Shown: one piece after another, positions 1 through 7,587 of the stretch | How positions within the stretch are numbered: position 1 is the first letter of the stretch | Layout of the letters: each line of letters begins with the position of its first letter | Source: Streptomyces olindensis | GTDB lineage: Bacteria; Actinomycetota; Actinomycetes; Streptomycetales; Streptomycetaceae | DNA length: 64,000 bases | Direction of reading: 5' to 3' | Assembly (NCBI GenBank): GCA_000696115.1 | Contig: JJOH01000101.1 | Span: 33,889 to 97,888 of the forward strand | Position numbers and translations under genes: made by a program | The notes under the pieces: generated by a model | What the model was told of the DNA's origin: nothing | Seen by the model: the letters and a program-made list of their open reading frames with translations, nothing else | The model's database searches: none

Positions 1-1
1 G

Positions 2-796
2 GACTTCTCGCGCTACGACGTCGTGTACTTCGTCGCCGACCCGGACGCGCCGGGTGTGGACTCCGACGCGACGAAGGTGGTGAACCTCACGAGCCCGATG
101 CGGGCCGACGGCACCGATCTGCGCCGGGTCGTCACGGTGTTCGAGCAGCATCCGCCGGACCGGCTGGTCCTCGCCCACGAGACCGGGCACGTCTTCGACC
201 TGCCCGACCTGTACCACCGGCCCGCCGACGGCAAGGGCGACTGGGACACCCACGTCGGCGACTGGGACCTGATGGGCAGCCAGTTCGGACTGGCCCCCGA
301 TCTCTTCGGCTGGCACAAGTGGAAGCTGGGTTGGCTGGATTCGCGGCAGGTGCGGTGCGTGCAGGACGCCGGTCCCGCCCGGCTGACGCTGGAGCCGCTG
401 GCCGCGGGGCCCGGGGTGCCGGTCGCGGGCGCCGCCGGGGCGCCGGCCTTCGGGCTCGGGCGGGGCACGAAGCTCGCCGTCCTGCGGACGGGCCGCGACA
501 GCGTGCTCGCCTTCGAGGCGCGGGGACCGGCGGGCAACGACGCGGCGGCGTGCCGGCAGGGGGTGCTCGTGTACCGGGTGCGGGGCGGGACCCAGTCCGG
601 GGGCGGGCCGATCGAGGTGATCGACGCCCACCCGCGCACGGAGGCCTGCTGGGAGGACTCGGTCTACCCACCGCTCGCGGACGCCCCGATCGCCCTCGGG
701 GAGAGCTTCACGGTGCCAGGGGAGGCGGTACGGGTGGAGGTGGAAGGACGCACGGCTTCGGGGGCCTGGACGGTGAAGATCACGGTGGGCCGCTGA
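2..796 (+). CDS. M6-like zinc metalloprotease, C-terminal part (5' end outside window)
   Basis: The reading frame is open from base 2 and ends at TGA 794-796, so only the C-terminal ~264 residues are present. The stretch LAHETGHVFDLPDLYH contains an HExxH-like motif (HETGH) followed by an aspartate-rich segment, and GDWDLMGSQ resembles the Met-turn region of M6/immune-inhibitor-A-type metalloproteases. Secreted Streptomyces members of this family cleave extracellular proteins; export cannot be judged here because the N-terminus is missing. The C-terminal ~100 residues look like a beta-rich accessory domain ending in a valine-rich strand. Family assignment is from motif recognition and is moderately sure. 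Confidence 0.75.
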   Translation, partial: DFSRYDVVYFVADPDAPGVDSDATKVVNLTSPMRADGTDLRRVVTVFEQHPPDRLVLAHETGHVFDLPDLYHRPADGKGDWDTHVGDWDLMGSQFGLAPDLFGWHKWKLGWLDSRQVRCVQDAGPARLTLEPLAAGPGVPVAGAAGAPAFGLGRGTKLAVLRTGRDSVLAFEARGPAGNDAAACRQGVLVYRVRGGTQSGGGPIEVIDAHPRTEACWEDSVYPPLADAPIALGESFTVPGEAVRVEVEGRTASGAWTVKITVGR

Positions 797-880
797 AGGG
801 GTGGGCTGCGACGCCGAGTGAAAGGGGGTGTGGGTGGCGGAGCCCCCACGGCGCGCGGCGAAGCCGCGCAATAACAGAGA

Positions 881-920
881 TGGCGAGGTGGTTCGCGCTT
901 TCTGCGAACACGCCTCGCCA
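881..920 (-). terminator. Hairpin just downstream of tRNA-Lys
   Basis: A strong inverted repeat (TGGCGAGG ... CCTCGCCA with an inner TTCGC/GCGAA stem) begins about 10 nt past the 3' end of tRNA-Lys on the minus strand. It is followed on that strand by a short T-containing tract (TCTCTGTTAT). It probably ends tRNA transcription or guides 3' processing. A second small hairpin (7-bp stem, GAA loop) lies at 853-869. Confidence 0.6.
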
Positions 921-929
921 TCGTCATCG

Positions 930-1003
930 TGCGCCGCCAGGGACTCGAACCCCGGACCCGCTGATTAAGAGTCAGCTGCTCTAACCAACTGAGCTAGCGG
1001 CGC
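930..1003 (-). tRNA. tRNA-Lys (anticodon CUU)
   Basis: Read on the minus strand, this folds into a cloverleaf. The 7-bp acceptor stem is GCGCCGC/GCGGCGC with discriminator A, the D arm contains GCTCAGTTGGTTAGAGC, the anticodon stem is GCTGA/TCAGC around CTCTTAA (anticodon CTT), and the T arm contains GGTTCGAGTCC. CCA is not encoded. The first 10 nt of the tRNA overlap the 3' end of the upstream minus-strand CDS (994-1608), so the two are probably on one transcript. Confidence 0.97.
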
Positions 1004-1608
1004 CTGCTGACGTCGTAGACCTTAGCACCCTGGTCGGGAGGAGGAAAAATCGATATCCGCACGGCCGAGCGGGCCGCTCGCACGGCCGCCCACAGCAGGA
1101 CCTCGGGGCCCGGCAGCCAGGGCTGACGGGTGTCGGGGGCGACGAGCCAGCGGGCGGTGGAGCGGGTCGCGGCGGGGGTGAGCGGGGACGCGCTCTGCGT
1201 GGGGGCCGGGACGGTCACCGCGTCGCCGGTGCCGTGGCACAGCAGCGGGGGTACGGCGTCCGTGCGGCAGGCCTCCCGGGCGTCCCCGCCCCGGGTGCCC
1301 CACTCCTCCCACTCCAGCAGCACCGGCAGCCGCTGGGCCGTGCCCGGGGCGGCGAACAGCAGCATCCTGCCGCGCAGCTCCGCGACCGGGCCCGAGCCGG
1401 GGCCGTCGTCCCACAGCCGGTCCAGCATCCGGCGCCCGAACAGGGCCGGCGCGCTGACCACGTCGAAGACCGACCCGCAGGGCAGCACGACCGGCGCGTC
1501 CGGCCGCTCCTCCCAGAGGGCGAGCGTGCTTCGCGGATACGTTCCTGCCGAGGCGAGCCAGGCGGCTCCGTCCGGGGTGACGTGGGAGGCGTTCCATGCG
1601 CTGCTCAT
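994..1608 (-). CDS. Small primase/polymerase-like conserved actinobacterial protein
   Basis: This encodes 204 aa from ATG 1608; the frame stays open upstream but the extra residues look non-coding. The sequence (YPRSTLALWEERP, LPCGSVFDVV, LLFAAPGTAQRLP, VPPLLCHGTGDAVTVP) resembles the short Streptomyces proteins annotated as 'bifunctional DNA primase/polymerase' (Prim-Pol N-terminal-like). I cannot point to a complete set of catalytic acidic residues, so polymerase activity is not supported. The last codons (...VSRRR, stop at 994-996) lie inside the 5' end of tRNA-Lys, so the C-terminal arginine-rich tail is encoded by tRNA acceptor-stem DNA. Function is unknown; the family link is recalled, not demonstrated. 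Confidence 0.7.
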   Translation of the reverse strand: MSSAWNASHVTPDGAAWLASAGTYPRSTLALWEERPDAPVVLPCGSVFDVVSAPALFGRRMLDRLWDDGPGSGPVAELRGRMLLFAAPGTAQRLPVLLEWEEWGTRGGDAREACRTDAVPPLLCHGTGDAVTVPAPTQSASPLTPAATRSTARWLVAPDTRQPWLPGPEVLLWAAVRAARSAVRISIFPPPDQGAKVYDVSRRR

Positions 1609-1732
1609 GCGTCCAGGTGTACCGGGCGTGAGCGTGCGATTCCCGAGGGTTGCGGGAAATCGGGACAGGAGCGGGTGGGAGCGGGTATCTTGCCCGCCTG
1701 GCATATGCCGGGTGATCGGGCGGAGGGCCGTT

Positions 1733-2101
1733 CTAGACCGGGTCGCCCGGCCCGCGGCCCTCGGCGTCGCCCCGCATCAGGTCCCGTCCGAACTCGACCA
1801 TCTTCTTGGCGTAGTCCTCGGTCCACTCGGCTCGCTCGGCGATGTCCGCCGTCGTCAGCCGGTCGAACCGCCGCGGGTCGGCCAGCTGCGCCGCCGCGAT
1901 CGCCTGGAACTCCACGGCCCGGTCCGCCGCCGCCCGGAACGCCAGCGTCAGCTCGGTCGCCCGGGCCAGCAGCGCCCGTGGGTCGTCGATCGACTCGAGG
2001 TCGAAGAAGTGCTCAGGGTCGGAGGCCGCCTCCGCGGGCTCGAAGAGCAGGGGCGCGGGGCGTAGCCGCGGTTCGTTCCGACGCGGCGTGGGCTCCGCCA
2101 T
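1733..2101 (-). CDS. Conserved hypothetical protein, 122 aa
   Basis: ATG 2101 is preceded by an excellent ribosome site (AGGAGGAG about 6 nt upstream), which decides the start against the longer frame beginning at 2185. The product is soluble, acidic and helix-rich (PRALLARATELTLAFRAAADRAVEFQ), with a C-terminal helix TEDYAKKMVEFGRDLMRGD. No signal peptide, membrane segment or catalytic motif is visible. It lies on the minus strand, downstream of the nuclease-helicase operon and upstream of the primase-like gene, but the 158-bp gap to 2260 suggests its own promoter. I do not recognise a function. Confidence 0.75.
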   Translation of the reverse strand: MAEPTPRRNEPRLRPAPLLFEPAEAASDPEHFFDLESIDDPRALLARATELTLAFRAAADRAVEFQAIAAAQLADPRRFDRLTTADIAERAEWTEDYAKKMVEFGRDLMRGDAEGRGPGDPV

Positions 2102-2259
2102 GTCTTCTCCTCCTCGTACGTCGCGCACGGCCCTCCCGGTGGAGTGGACCACCGTCCATTGTCTCGCGGGCGCGCAAGTGGGCATCGCGACGGTGGATAC
2201 GTCCGCCCCACCACCCCGCGTTCGCTACGGCTGCCAGGACACGCGATGTTCGGCCGGCG

Positions 2260-2332
2260 TCATGGCCGCCACGCGACCCGGTGCTCGGCCAGGTGTGCCA
2301 GCACCGCGTGGTTCGCCTCCCACCCGTCCGGG
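2260..2332. repeat. Direct repeat copy 1 (73 bp)
   Basis: This 73-bp segment matches 2421-2493 with a single mismatch (T at 2296 against C at 2457), which is synonymous (Ala) in both reading frames. Copy-to-copy distance is 161 bp and homology stops abruptly at both ends. It covers the 3' end of the mini-gene. Confidence 0.95.
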
Positions 2333-2424
2333 CTGTGTTCATCGGCCGCCTCCGGCGGCGTGCCGGCCTCCGGCCGGCGGGCGGGGGGCGGCTGGGGGTG
2401 GGTGGTTTCGGTGGTGCGGGTCAT
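2260..2424 (-). CDS. 54-aa mini-protein ending in a duplicated helicase C-terminus
   Basis: An ATG at 2424 overlaps the stop of the upstream helicase gene (ATGA), giving a 54-residue frame. Its first ~30 residues are Thr/Pro/Glu-rich. Its last 23 residues (from PDGWEANHAV to HRVAWRP) are identical to the helicase C-terminus, because 73 bp of DNA are repeated (2260-2332 and 2421-2493). The overlap would allow translational coupling to the helicase. It may be a real small protein carrying only the tail peptide, or simply the scar of a recent tandem duplication that left an open frame. No RBS is visible apart from the coupled arrangement. Confidence 0.45.
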   Translation of the reverse strand: MTRTTETTHPQPPPARRPEAGTPPEAADEHSPDGWEANHAVLAHLAEHRVAWRP

Positions 2425-2493
2425 GGCCGCCACGCGACCCGGTGCTCGGCCAGGTGCGCCAGCACCGCGTGGTTCGCCTCCCACCCGTCCGGG
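2421..2493. repeat. Direct repeat copy 2 (73 bp), 3' end of helicase gene
   Basis: This is the second copy of the 73-bp repeat and encodes the last 23 residues and stop codon of the SF1 helicase. Near-perfect identity to 2260-2332 implies a recent duplication or ongoing gene conversion. Confidence 0.95.
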
Positions 2494-3755
2494 AACTTCA
2501 CCACCGTCCCCAGCTGCACCGGCTCCGTCGACGGATAGTCGTCCAGGAGGTCGGTCACGCCCGCCCGGCACACCACCACGCACGCGTGCCGGTGGCGGGA
2601 GGCCAGGACGCAGAGGCGGCCCGTCTCCAGGTGGAACGCGGTCGCGTCGGGGCGGCCGGAGAGGGGGTGGAGGACCACCGTCACGTCGTACTCGCGGCCC
2701 TGCAGCCGGTTCGCCGTGTCCACGACCACCTCGGTGACGCCGAGGTCGGCGAGGGCGGCACGGACCGCGGCCGCCTGGTCCCGGTGGGCCGTGCCCACGG
2801 CGATGCGGTCGGCCGTGAGGGGGGAGGGGTCCGGTGAGCGTTCCGAGGTCGCCGCGCCGCCCCGGTCCAGCATGCGGCGTACGACCGTGGCCACCGCCCG
2901 GACCGCCTCCGGGTCCGTGCGCGGGGTGTGTCGGGCGGGCAGTTCCAGCAGGCCCCAGCCCGACGCGGCCGCCTCGTCGATCACCCGGTCGGGGCCCGAG
3001 CCGTCCGACGGCACCGCGAAGGACAGGCCGCGGTCGCCGTGGCCGGTGCCGCTGCGGAACGGCGTGTAGGGGTAGAAGGCGTCCGAGACCAGGGGCGCCG
3101 CCGACGCCGGGAGCCGCCAGGACACCGGCAGGCGGTGCTGCGGCAGGTCCGGGTTGTGCGCGAGCAGCGTCGTCACCGCCGAGGCGGACGGATCGTAGGA
3201 GAGGCCCGCCCACTGCTCGCTGCCCACGATCGCGAACGGGTCGAGCTGCCCCGGGTCGCCCACGAACAGCGCCCGCTCGAACAGCCCGGCCACCGCGAGC
3301 AGCGCGTCCGAGCGCATCTGGTACGCCTCGTCGACGATGGCGTGCCGCCACGGCTCGTCGACCTTGACGTGCGCCCACTTCGCCGCCGTCGAGATCACCA
3401 CGGCCTGCCCGGCGAGGTCCGCCGCCTTGGCCGACTTGCGTACGTTCTCCAGGCCGTCGAGCGCCTTGTCGTACGGGTCGGCGTCGTTGCTGTGCAGGCG
3501 CCCCACGGGCAGCTCGGGGTTCTTCTCGGCGAGCCGCAGGACGAGGTCGTCGACCTGGGCGTTGGTCTGCGCGACCACCATCAGCGGGTGACCGGCCTCC
3601 GCCAGCTCCAGGGCCGCCCGGACCACGAGCGTGGACTTGCCGGCCCCGGGCGGGGAGTCCACGACCACACCGCGCGCGGTGCCGTGAAGGGTGTCGTGGA
3701 GGATCGCGTCGGTGGCCTGTGCCGCGGCGGCCGAGGGGTCGAACACCGTGGTCAC
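2421..3755 (-). CDS. SF1 (Dna2/Upf1-like) ATP-dependent helicase
   Basis: The 444-aa product starts at GTG 3755, whose GTGA overlaps the stop of the upstream gene. Superfamily-1 motifs appear in order: Walker A SPPGAGKST (34-42), motif Ia VVAQTNAQVDDL (60-71), motif II DEAY (142-145), motif III VGDPGQLDPF (165-174), an SWR motif IV-like arginine (212-214), motif V DTANRLQGREYD (346-357) and motif VI SRHRH (386-390). The GDPGQL/NRLQGRE pattern is typical of SF1B Upf1/Dna2-type translocases. It is small, with little room for accessory domains, so the two upstream products (530-aa protein and Fe-S nuclease) are likely partners. Probable role is nucleic-acid unwinding in repair or foreign-DNA processing; substrate unknown. 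Confidence 0.85.
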   Translation of the reverse strand: MTTVFDPSAAAAQATDAILHDTLHGTARGVVVDSPPGAGKSTLVVRAALELAEAGHPLMVVAQTNAQVDDLVLRLAEKNPELPVGRLHSNDADPYDKALDGLENVRKSAKAADLAGQAVVISTAAKWAHVKVDEPWRHAIVDEAYQMRSDALLAVAGLFERALFVGDPGQLDPFAIVGSEQWAGLSYDPSASAVTTLLAHNPDLPQHRLPVSWRLPASAAPLVSDAFYPYTPFRSGTGHGDRGLSFAVPSDGSGPDRVIDEAAASGWGLLELPARHTPRTDPEAVRAVATVVRRMLDRGGAATSERSPDPSPLTADRIAVGTAHRDQAAAVRAALADLGVTEVVVDTANRLQGREYDVTVVLHPLSGRPDATAFHLETGRLCVLASRHRHACVVVCRAGVTDLLDDYPSTEPVQLGTVVKFPDGWEANHAVLAHLAEHRVAWRP

Positions 3756-5344
3756 AGCACATCCTCCTCGGTCACCGGGTCGGCGGCCTCCAGGGTCGCC
3801 TCGCCGGGCGGCCCGCCGTGCGTCCACGGCGTCTCCTCCGGGTCGGGCAGCTTGGCGCCGCCCCGCTGCTCGTGCTCGAAGAGCGTGAAGCAGACCCGGT
3901 CGCCCTTCTCCGGCACCGAGCCCGGCTCGGGCTCCTTGCCGCGGCCCATCTTGTCGAGGATCCGCAGCACGACGCAGGCCCCGTCCTCCTCGTCCGCGAC
4001 GAACTCCGCCGACTGCGGCTTCCCGCCCAGCGAGCGGTACACCTTCGTGCGCTCGCCCAGGTGCGGCCGGTCGTCCGTGCGGACCGTGACCAGGGGGCGG
4101 GGGCTGGGGCGCTTGCCGTCGCTGTACGCCATCACGACATCGGTGACCTCGCCCGCGAACGCCTCCCCGGCCAGCCGTCGGCCCGCCATCACCAGCGGGT
4201 CGTCGAGGGCCTCCTGCGCCTCCAGCCGGGCCTGTTCGCGTTCGCGCGTCGCGAGCTTGTTGGCCGCGGTGACGGCGTCGTCGCGGCGCGGCTGCGGGGG
4301 CTCGCCGGCCAGGACCCGGTCGCGGTGGCCGGTGAACGACCAGCGGTCGCGGGTCCACCGCTCCTCGACGTGCGCTCCCTCGGGCAGCTCCCGCAGCAGG
4401 TCCAGGCCCCGCCAGACCGCGTCCCAGGTGGGCCGGGTGCGGCTGTGCACGAGGTCGCGGATCTCCTGCTCGGCGGAGGTCAGCGCGCCCAGCCGTTCGT
4501 CGGCCTCCAGGCCGTCCTCGGCGGCGGCCAGGGCCGTGCGGGCGCGGTCGTAGCGCTCGATGGCCGGGGCGAGCAGCTTGTTGTCGAAGGCCGGGTCGGT
4601 GGCCGGACCGGCCGGGGGACACGTCAGCTGCCCCTGGGCGTCCCGCTCCAGCTCGGCCTTCAGCGCGGCCTCGGCGCCGGTCATGCCCTCGGGCGGGTCG
4701 ATCCAGGCGAGCAGCGCCCCCAGGTGCTGGTCCTCCAGCGAGGACTGCCCGGTCGCCCAGTGCCGGCCCAGGACGTCGGTCATCGCCAGCAGCAGCGAGG
4801 AGCCGGGCACCCGGGCCCGCTCCCCGAAGTGCGTCAGCCACCGGCCGAGCAACGGCACCCGTGGCGGCGCCGGGTAAGGGGCCTCCGGGTCCTGCTCGGC
4901 CGTACGCCGGAACCGCATGGACCGCCCGAGCAGCCGCACCAGGTCGATGCCCGCCCGGCTCGGCACGATCAGCTGCGGCGCGTCCGCGCACAGGTCGACC
5001 TCGACCTTGACCCGCTTGCCGGTCTCCGGGTCGGTCTCCGTGCGCTCGGCGGCCTCGACGACCTCCGCGTACGCGTCGACGTAGGGCAGCACCACGTCGG
5101 CCAGGTCGGCCAGGAACGCGAACCTCAGGTCGCGGTCGCGGGGCTGCGGGACGACCAGCAGGCGCGGCGCGTCCCGGTCGGTGCCGACCAGCGCGCCGAG
5201 CGGGGCACCGGCCTCACCCGCGGTGATCAGCGGCACGAACACCAGCGGACGGTCGCCGAGGTGCCGGTGCCGGACGGTGGCGGCGGGCTGGGCGCGGCCC
5301 GTGCTGACCGCTTCGAGGCGGGCCAGGGTGGAGATCAGCGACAC
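3752..5344 (-). CDS. Uncharacterised 530-aa protein of the nuclease-helicase operon
   Basis: GTG 5344 overlaps the end of the nuclease gene by 10 bp, and its stop overlaps the helicase start by 4 bp, so the three genes are translationally coupled. The N-terminal ~200 residues look globular (LVFVPLITAGEAGAPLGAL, LLVVPQPRDRDLRFAFLADL). A charged, probably coiled helical region follows (about 250-370, rich in Ala/Glu/Arg). The C-terminal part contains beta-rich segments (GEVTDVVMAYSDGKRPSPRP, GACVVLRILDKMG, GDRVCFTLFEHE) that could form an OB- or SH3-like fold; this is a guess from pattern. No enzymatic motif is evident. Position between nuclease and helicase suggests a scaffold or DNA-binding subunit joining them. 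Confidence 0.75.
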   Translation of the reverse strand: MSLISTLARLEAVSTGRAQPAATVRHRHLGDRPLVFVPLITAGEAGAPLGALVGTDRDAPRLLVVPQPRDRDLRFAFLADLADVVLPYVDAYAEVVEAAERTETDPETGKRVKVEVDLCADAPQLIVPSRAGIDLVRLLGRSMRFRRTAEQDPEAPYPAPPRVPLLGRWLTHFGERARVPGSSLLLAMTDVLGRHWATGQSSLEDQHLGALLAWIDPPEGMTGAEAALKAELERDAQGQLTCPPAGPATDPAFDNKLLAPAIERYDRARTALAAAEDGLEADERLGALTSAEQEIRDLVHSRTRPTWDAVWRGLDLLRELPEGAHVEERWTRDRWSFTGHRDRVLAGEPPQPRRDDAVTAANKLATREREQARLEAQEALDDPLVMAGRRLAGEAFAGEVTDVVMAYSDGKRPSPRPLVTVRTDDRPHLGERTKVYRSLGGKPQSAEFVADEEDGACVVLRILDKMGRGKEPEPGSVPEKGDRVCFTLFEHEQRGGAKLPDPEETPWTHGGPPGEATLEAADPVTEEDVL

Positions 5345-6546
5345 GCCGCCTCCAGGGCCTCGGCGCGCAGGGCCGCCGCGCGGCGCAGGGCCGCCACCGC
5401 CGGGTCGTCGGGGTCGCCCGCCTCACCGCGGGCAGCCGCGAGGACGTCCTCGACGGTCGTCAGGCCGCCCAGTTCCGCCCGCACCGGGCGGCCGAGGGAC
5501 GTCACCGCGCCCGTCTCGCGCGACCGGGTCCGGCAGTGGAAGGCCAGCTCGCACGCGGACAGGCACTCGGGCGCGTACGTCGCCGGGACCGACTCCACGG
5601 CCGCCGTCAGCTCCTCGGCGGGCAGCTCGGGCGAGAAGCACGTGCCCTCGGGGAGCGCGTCGGCGATGTCCTCGATGCGGGTCAGCCGGGCCAGCTGGCG
5701 GGCCGTCACCGCGCGCTGCTTGCGGATGTCCACCGCGGACGCGGCCGGCTGGTTGGAGAAGTCCCGGGGGCAGACCAGCAGGATCCGGTGCCGCACGCGC
5801 GGGGCCGCGACCCTGTCCTGGGCGCCGCGCCCCTCCGGCTCCGCGCCGAGACGCGCCGCGACCTCCTCCAGCGCCAGCACGTACACCGCCGCCTGCCGGG
5901 CCGCCGCCCCCACCTTCGCCGGGTCCGCCGAACCGTCCAGCAGCGGGAACGACTTGATCTCCACCACCGTCCAGCTGCCGTCCGGATGCACCACCACCGC
6001 GTCCGGCTCCAGGAACGCGGGGGAGCCCGCGACGTCCAGCGCCAGCATCGGATGGTCGAGCAGGGTCCACGCGCCCGGGTGCGCCGCGGCCTCCCGCAGC
6101 TCCAGCGCCGTACGGGCCGTGCGGCCCTGCGGGCCGGTCGCGGTCAGGTCGGGCACGCGCGCGTCGGCGGGTGGTTCGGCCGAGCGGTCCAGCTTCTCGT
6201 GCACCAGCCGCAGCAGCTCCGCACCGCCGTCGGCCTTGACCTTCGCCTCGAACGCGTTGCCCCGCGTGAGCGCGAACTGCGACTGCCCGAAAGTCGACGG
6301 GGAGCCCAGCGCGCTCGCCAGGGCCGCCTTGTTCACCCCGGCGCCGTCGAGGATCGCGCGCCGCGCGCACCCGGGGTTGGCGGCCAGGGCCGCCAGGGCG
6401 CGCGCGTCCAGTGCCTTCGCGGGTACGTCGGGGCCGCGCAGCTCAGCGAGCCGGTGCCGGAGCGCCGTCCCCCGCGTCCTTGGGGGAGGCACTCGGCTCG
6501 GCTCCCGCTCCGAGCCGCGCATCGCGCTGCCGTGGAATTCGCTCAC
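5335..6546 (-). CDS. RecB/Cas4-like PD-(D/E)XK nuclease with probable Fe-S cluster
   Basis: Numbered from GTG 6546 (403 aa), nuclease motifs are RGNAFE with Glu100, EPDAVVV with Asp182, VVEIKSF with Glu196 and Lys198, and QAAVY (Gln218-Tyr222), the RecB-type order. One cysteine precedes the nuclease core (NPGC, Cys60) and three follow in a C-x3-C-x5-C pattern (Cys328, 332, 338), as in Cas4, AddB and Dna2, where four cysteines hold a [4Fe-4S] cluster. It heads a coupled operon with a 530-aa protein and an SF1 helicase. The start is uncertain: TTG 6576, GTG 6546 and ATG 6522 are possible. All overlap the upstream PAP2 gene and none has a strong RBS. Confidence 0.8.
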   Translation of the reverse strand: MSEFHGSAMRGSEREPSRVPPPRTRGTALRHRLAELRGPDVPAKALDARALAALAANPGCARRAILDGAGVNKAALASALGSPSTFGQSQFALTRGNAFEAKVKADGGAELLRLVHEKLDRSAEPPADARVPDLTATGPQGRTARTALELREAAAHPGAWTLLDHPMLALDVAGSPAFLEPDAVVVHPDGSWTVVEIKSFPLLDGSADPAKVGAAARQAAVYVLALEEVAARLGAEPEGRGAQDRVAAPRVRHRILLVCPRDFSNQPAASAVDIRKQRAVTARQLARLTRIEDIADALPEGTCFSPELPAEELTAAVESVPATYAPECLSACELAFHCRTRSRETGAVTSLGRPVRAELGGLTTVEDVLAAARGEAGDPDDPAVAALRRAAALRAEALEAACR

Positions 6547-7396
6547 CCGCGGAAGTCTGGCATCCGGCACTGACAATTGAGGAACCTGCGCCGGAAGAGG
6601 CCGCCGCGACCGGCGCGACCCGCGGCAGGAGCTGTGCCCCGACCCGGTCCGCCGTCCGCATCACGACCGGCGCCAGCAGCAGTCCGACGCCCATGACGGC
6701 CGCGCCCGCGACGGCGTCGAGGAAGTAGTGGTTGGCCGTGCCCATGACCACGATCGTCGTGATCAGCGGGTAGGCGACACCGGCCGCCTTCGCCGTGCGC
6801 GTGCCGCCGTAGCGCCACAGCATCACTCCGCACCACAGGGCCCAGCCCACGTGCAGACTCGGCATGGCCGCGTACTGGTTGGTCATGCCCCCCATGCCGC
6901 GCGGTGCGCTCGCCGCGCCGCCCCACCAGCCGTAGGAGCTGTACTGGGCCATCGTGTCCACGAAGCCGTGGCTCGCGTCGAGGAGCCGGGGCGGGCAGGT
7001 CGGCAGCAGGGTGAAACCGATCAGGCCTATGAGGGTGGACGTCATCAGCCAGGTCCGCGCGGCGCGGTAGCGCACGGCCCGGGAGCGGAAGAGCCAGACG
7101 AGGATCGCCGGCGTGACCAGGTAGTGCAGGGACGCGTACCAGAAGTCCGCCGGTATGCCTATCCAGGCCTCGCGCGTGAAGAGGCGGTTGAGTGGTTGCT
7201 CGAAGTTGATGCGGAGCGCCTTCTCGAAACGCAGGAGCGCCAGACCGTGGTCGACCGCACCGGAGACGTCGCCCCGGGCGAGGAGCCGGCCCGCCGTGTA
7301 GCACGCGTACACCAGCAGGATCAGCGGCAGCTCGGTCCACCAGCGCAGCCTGCGCGCGGGGGCCGCCTCGGTGCCCGGTGTCTCGGCGTGCGGCAT
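6443..7396 (-). CDS. PAP2-family membrane phosphatase
   Basis: ATG 7396 has a GGGGGAGGG ribosome site 6 nt upstream and is preferred over GTG 7423. The 317-aa product has about six membrane helices. Conserved acid-phosphatase elements are PTCPPRLL (C1-like), MPSLHVGW (C2, catalytic His) and TANHYFLDAVAG (C3, nucleophile His and Asp). The PPRLL/PSLHVGW/NHYFLD pattern is that of the inositolphosphotransferase/aureobasidin-resistance branch, so a lipid-linked phosphate substrate at the outer membrane face is likely. The C-terminal ~45 residues after the last helix are low complexity, and their DNA overlaps the start of the nuclease gene by ~100 bp. Either the PAP2 tail is non-homologous run-on or the nuclease starts later. 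Confidence 0.88.
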   Translation of the reverse strand: MPHAETPGTEAAPARRLRWWTELPLILLVYACYTAGRLLARGDVSGAVDHGLALLRFEKALRINFEQPLNRLFTREAWIGIPADFWYASLHYLVTPAILVWLFRSRAVRYRAARTWLMTSTLIGLIGFTLLPTCPPRLLDASHGFVDTMAQYSSYGWWGGAASAPRGMGGMTNQYAAMPSLHVGWALWCGVMLWRYGGTRTAKAAGVAYPLITTIVVMGTANHYFLDAVAGAAVMGVGLLLAPVVMRTADRVGAQLLPRVAPVAAASSGAGSSIVSAGCQTSAGERIPRQRDARLGAGAEPSASPKDAGDGAPAPAR

Positions 7397-7587
7397 CCGA
7401 TCGCCCTCCCCCTTCGTCGTCACGCGGCGCCCGGCCGTCCGGTCGTGCCACTTTACGGCGTACGTGTGCGCCCAGGGGGCGCTCTCCGGACCTCAAAGAC
7501 GCAGAGATCGCCCCCCGGGTTGCCCGTGGACAGGGTGCGCGATGATGGACGCGTTCCGCTTGCGTTTTTCTTCCGGAAAGGTTCCCC

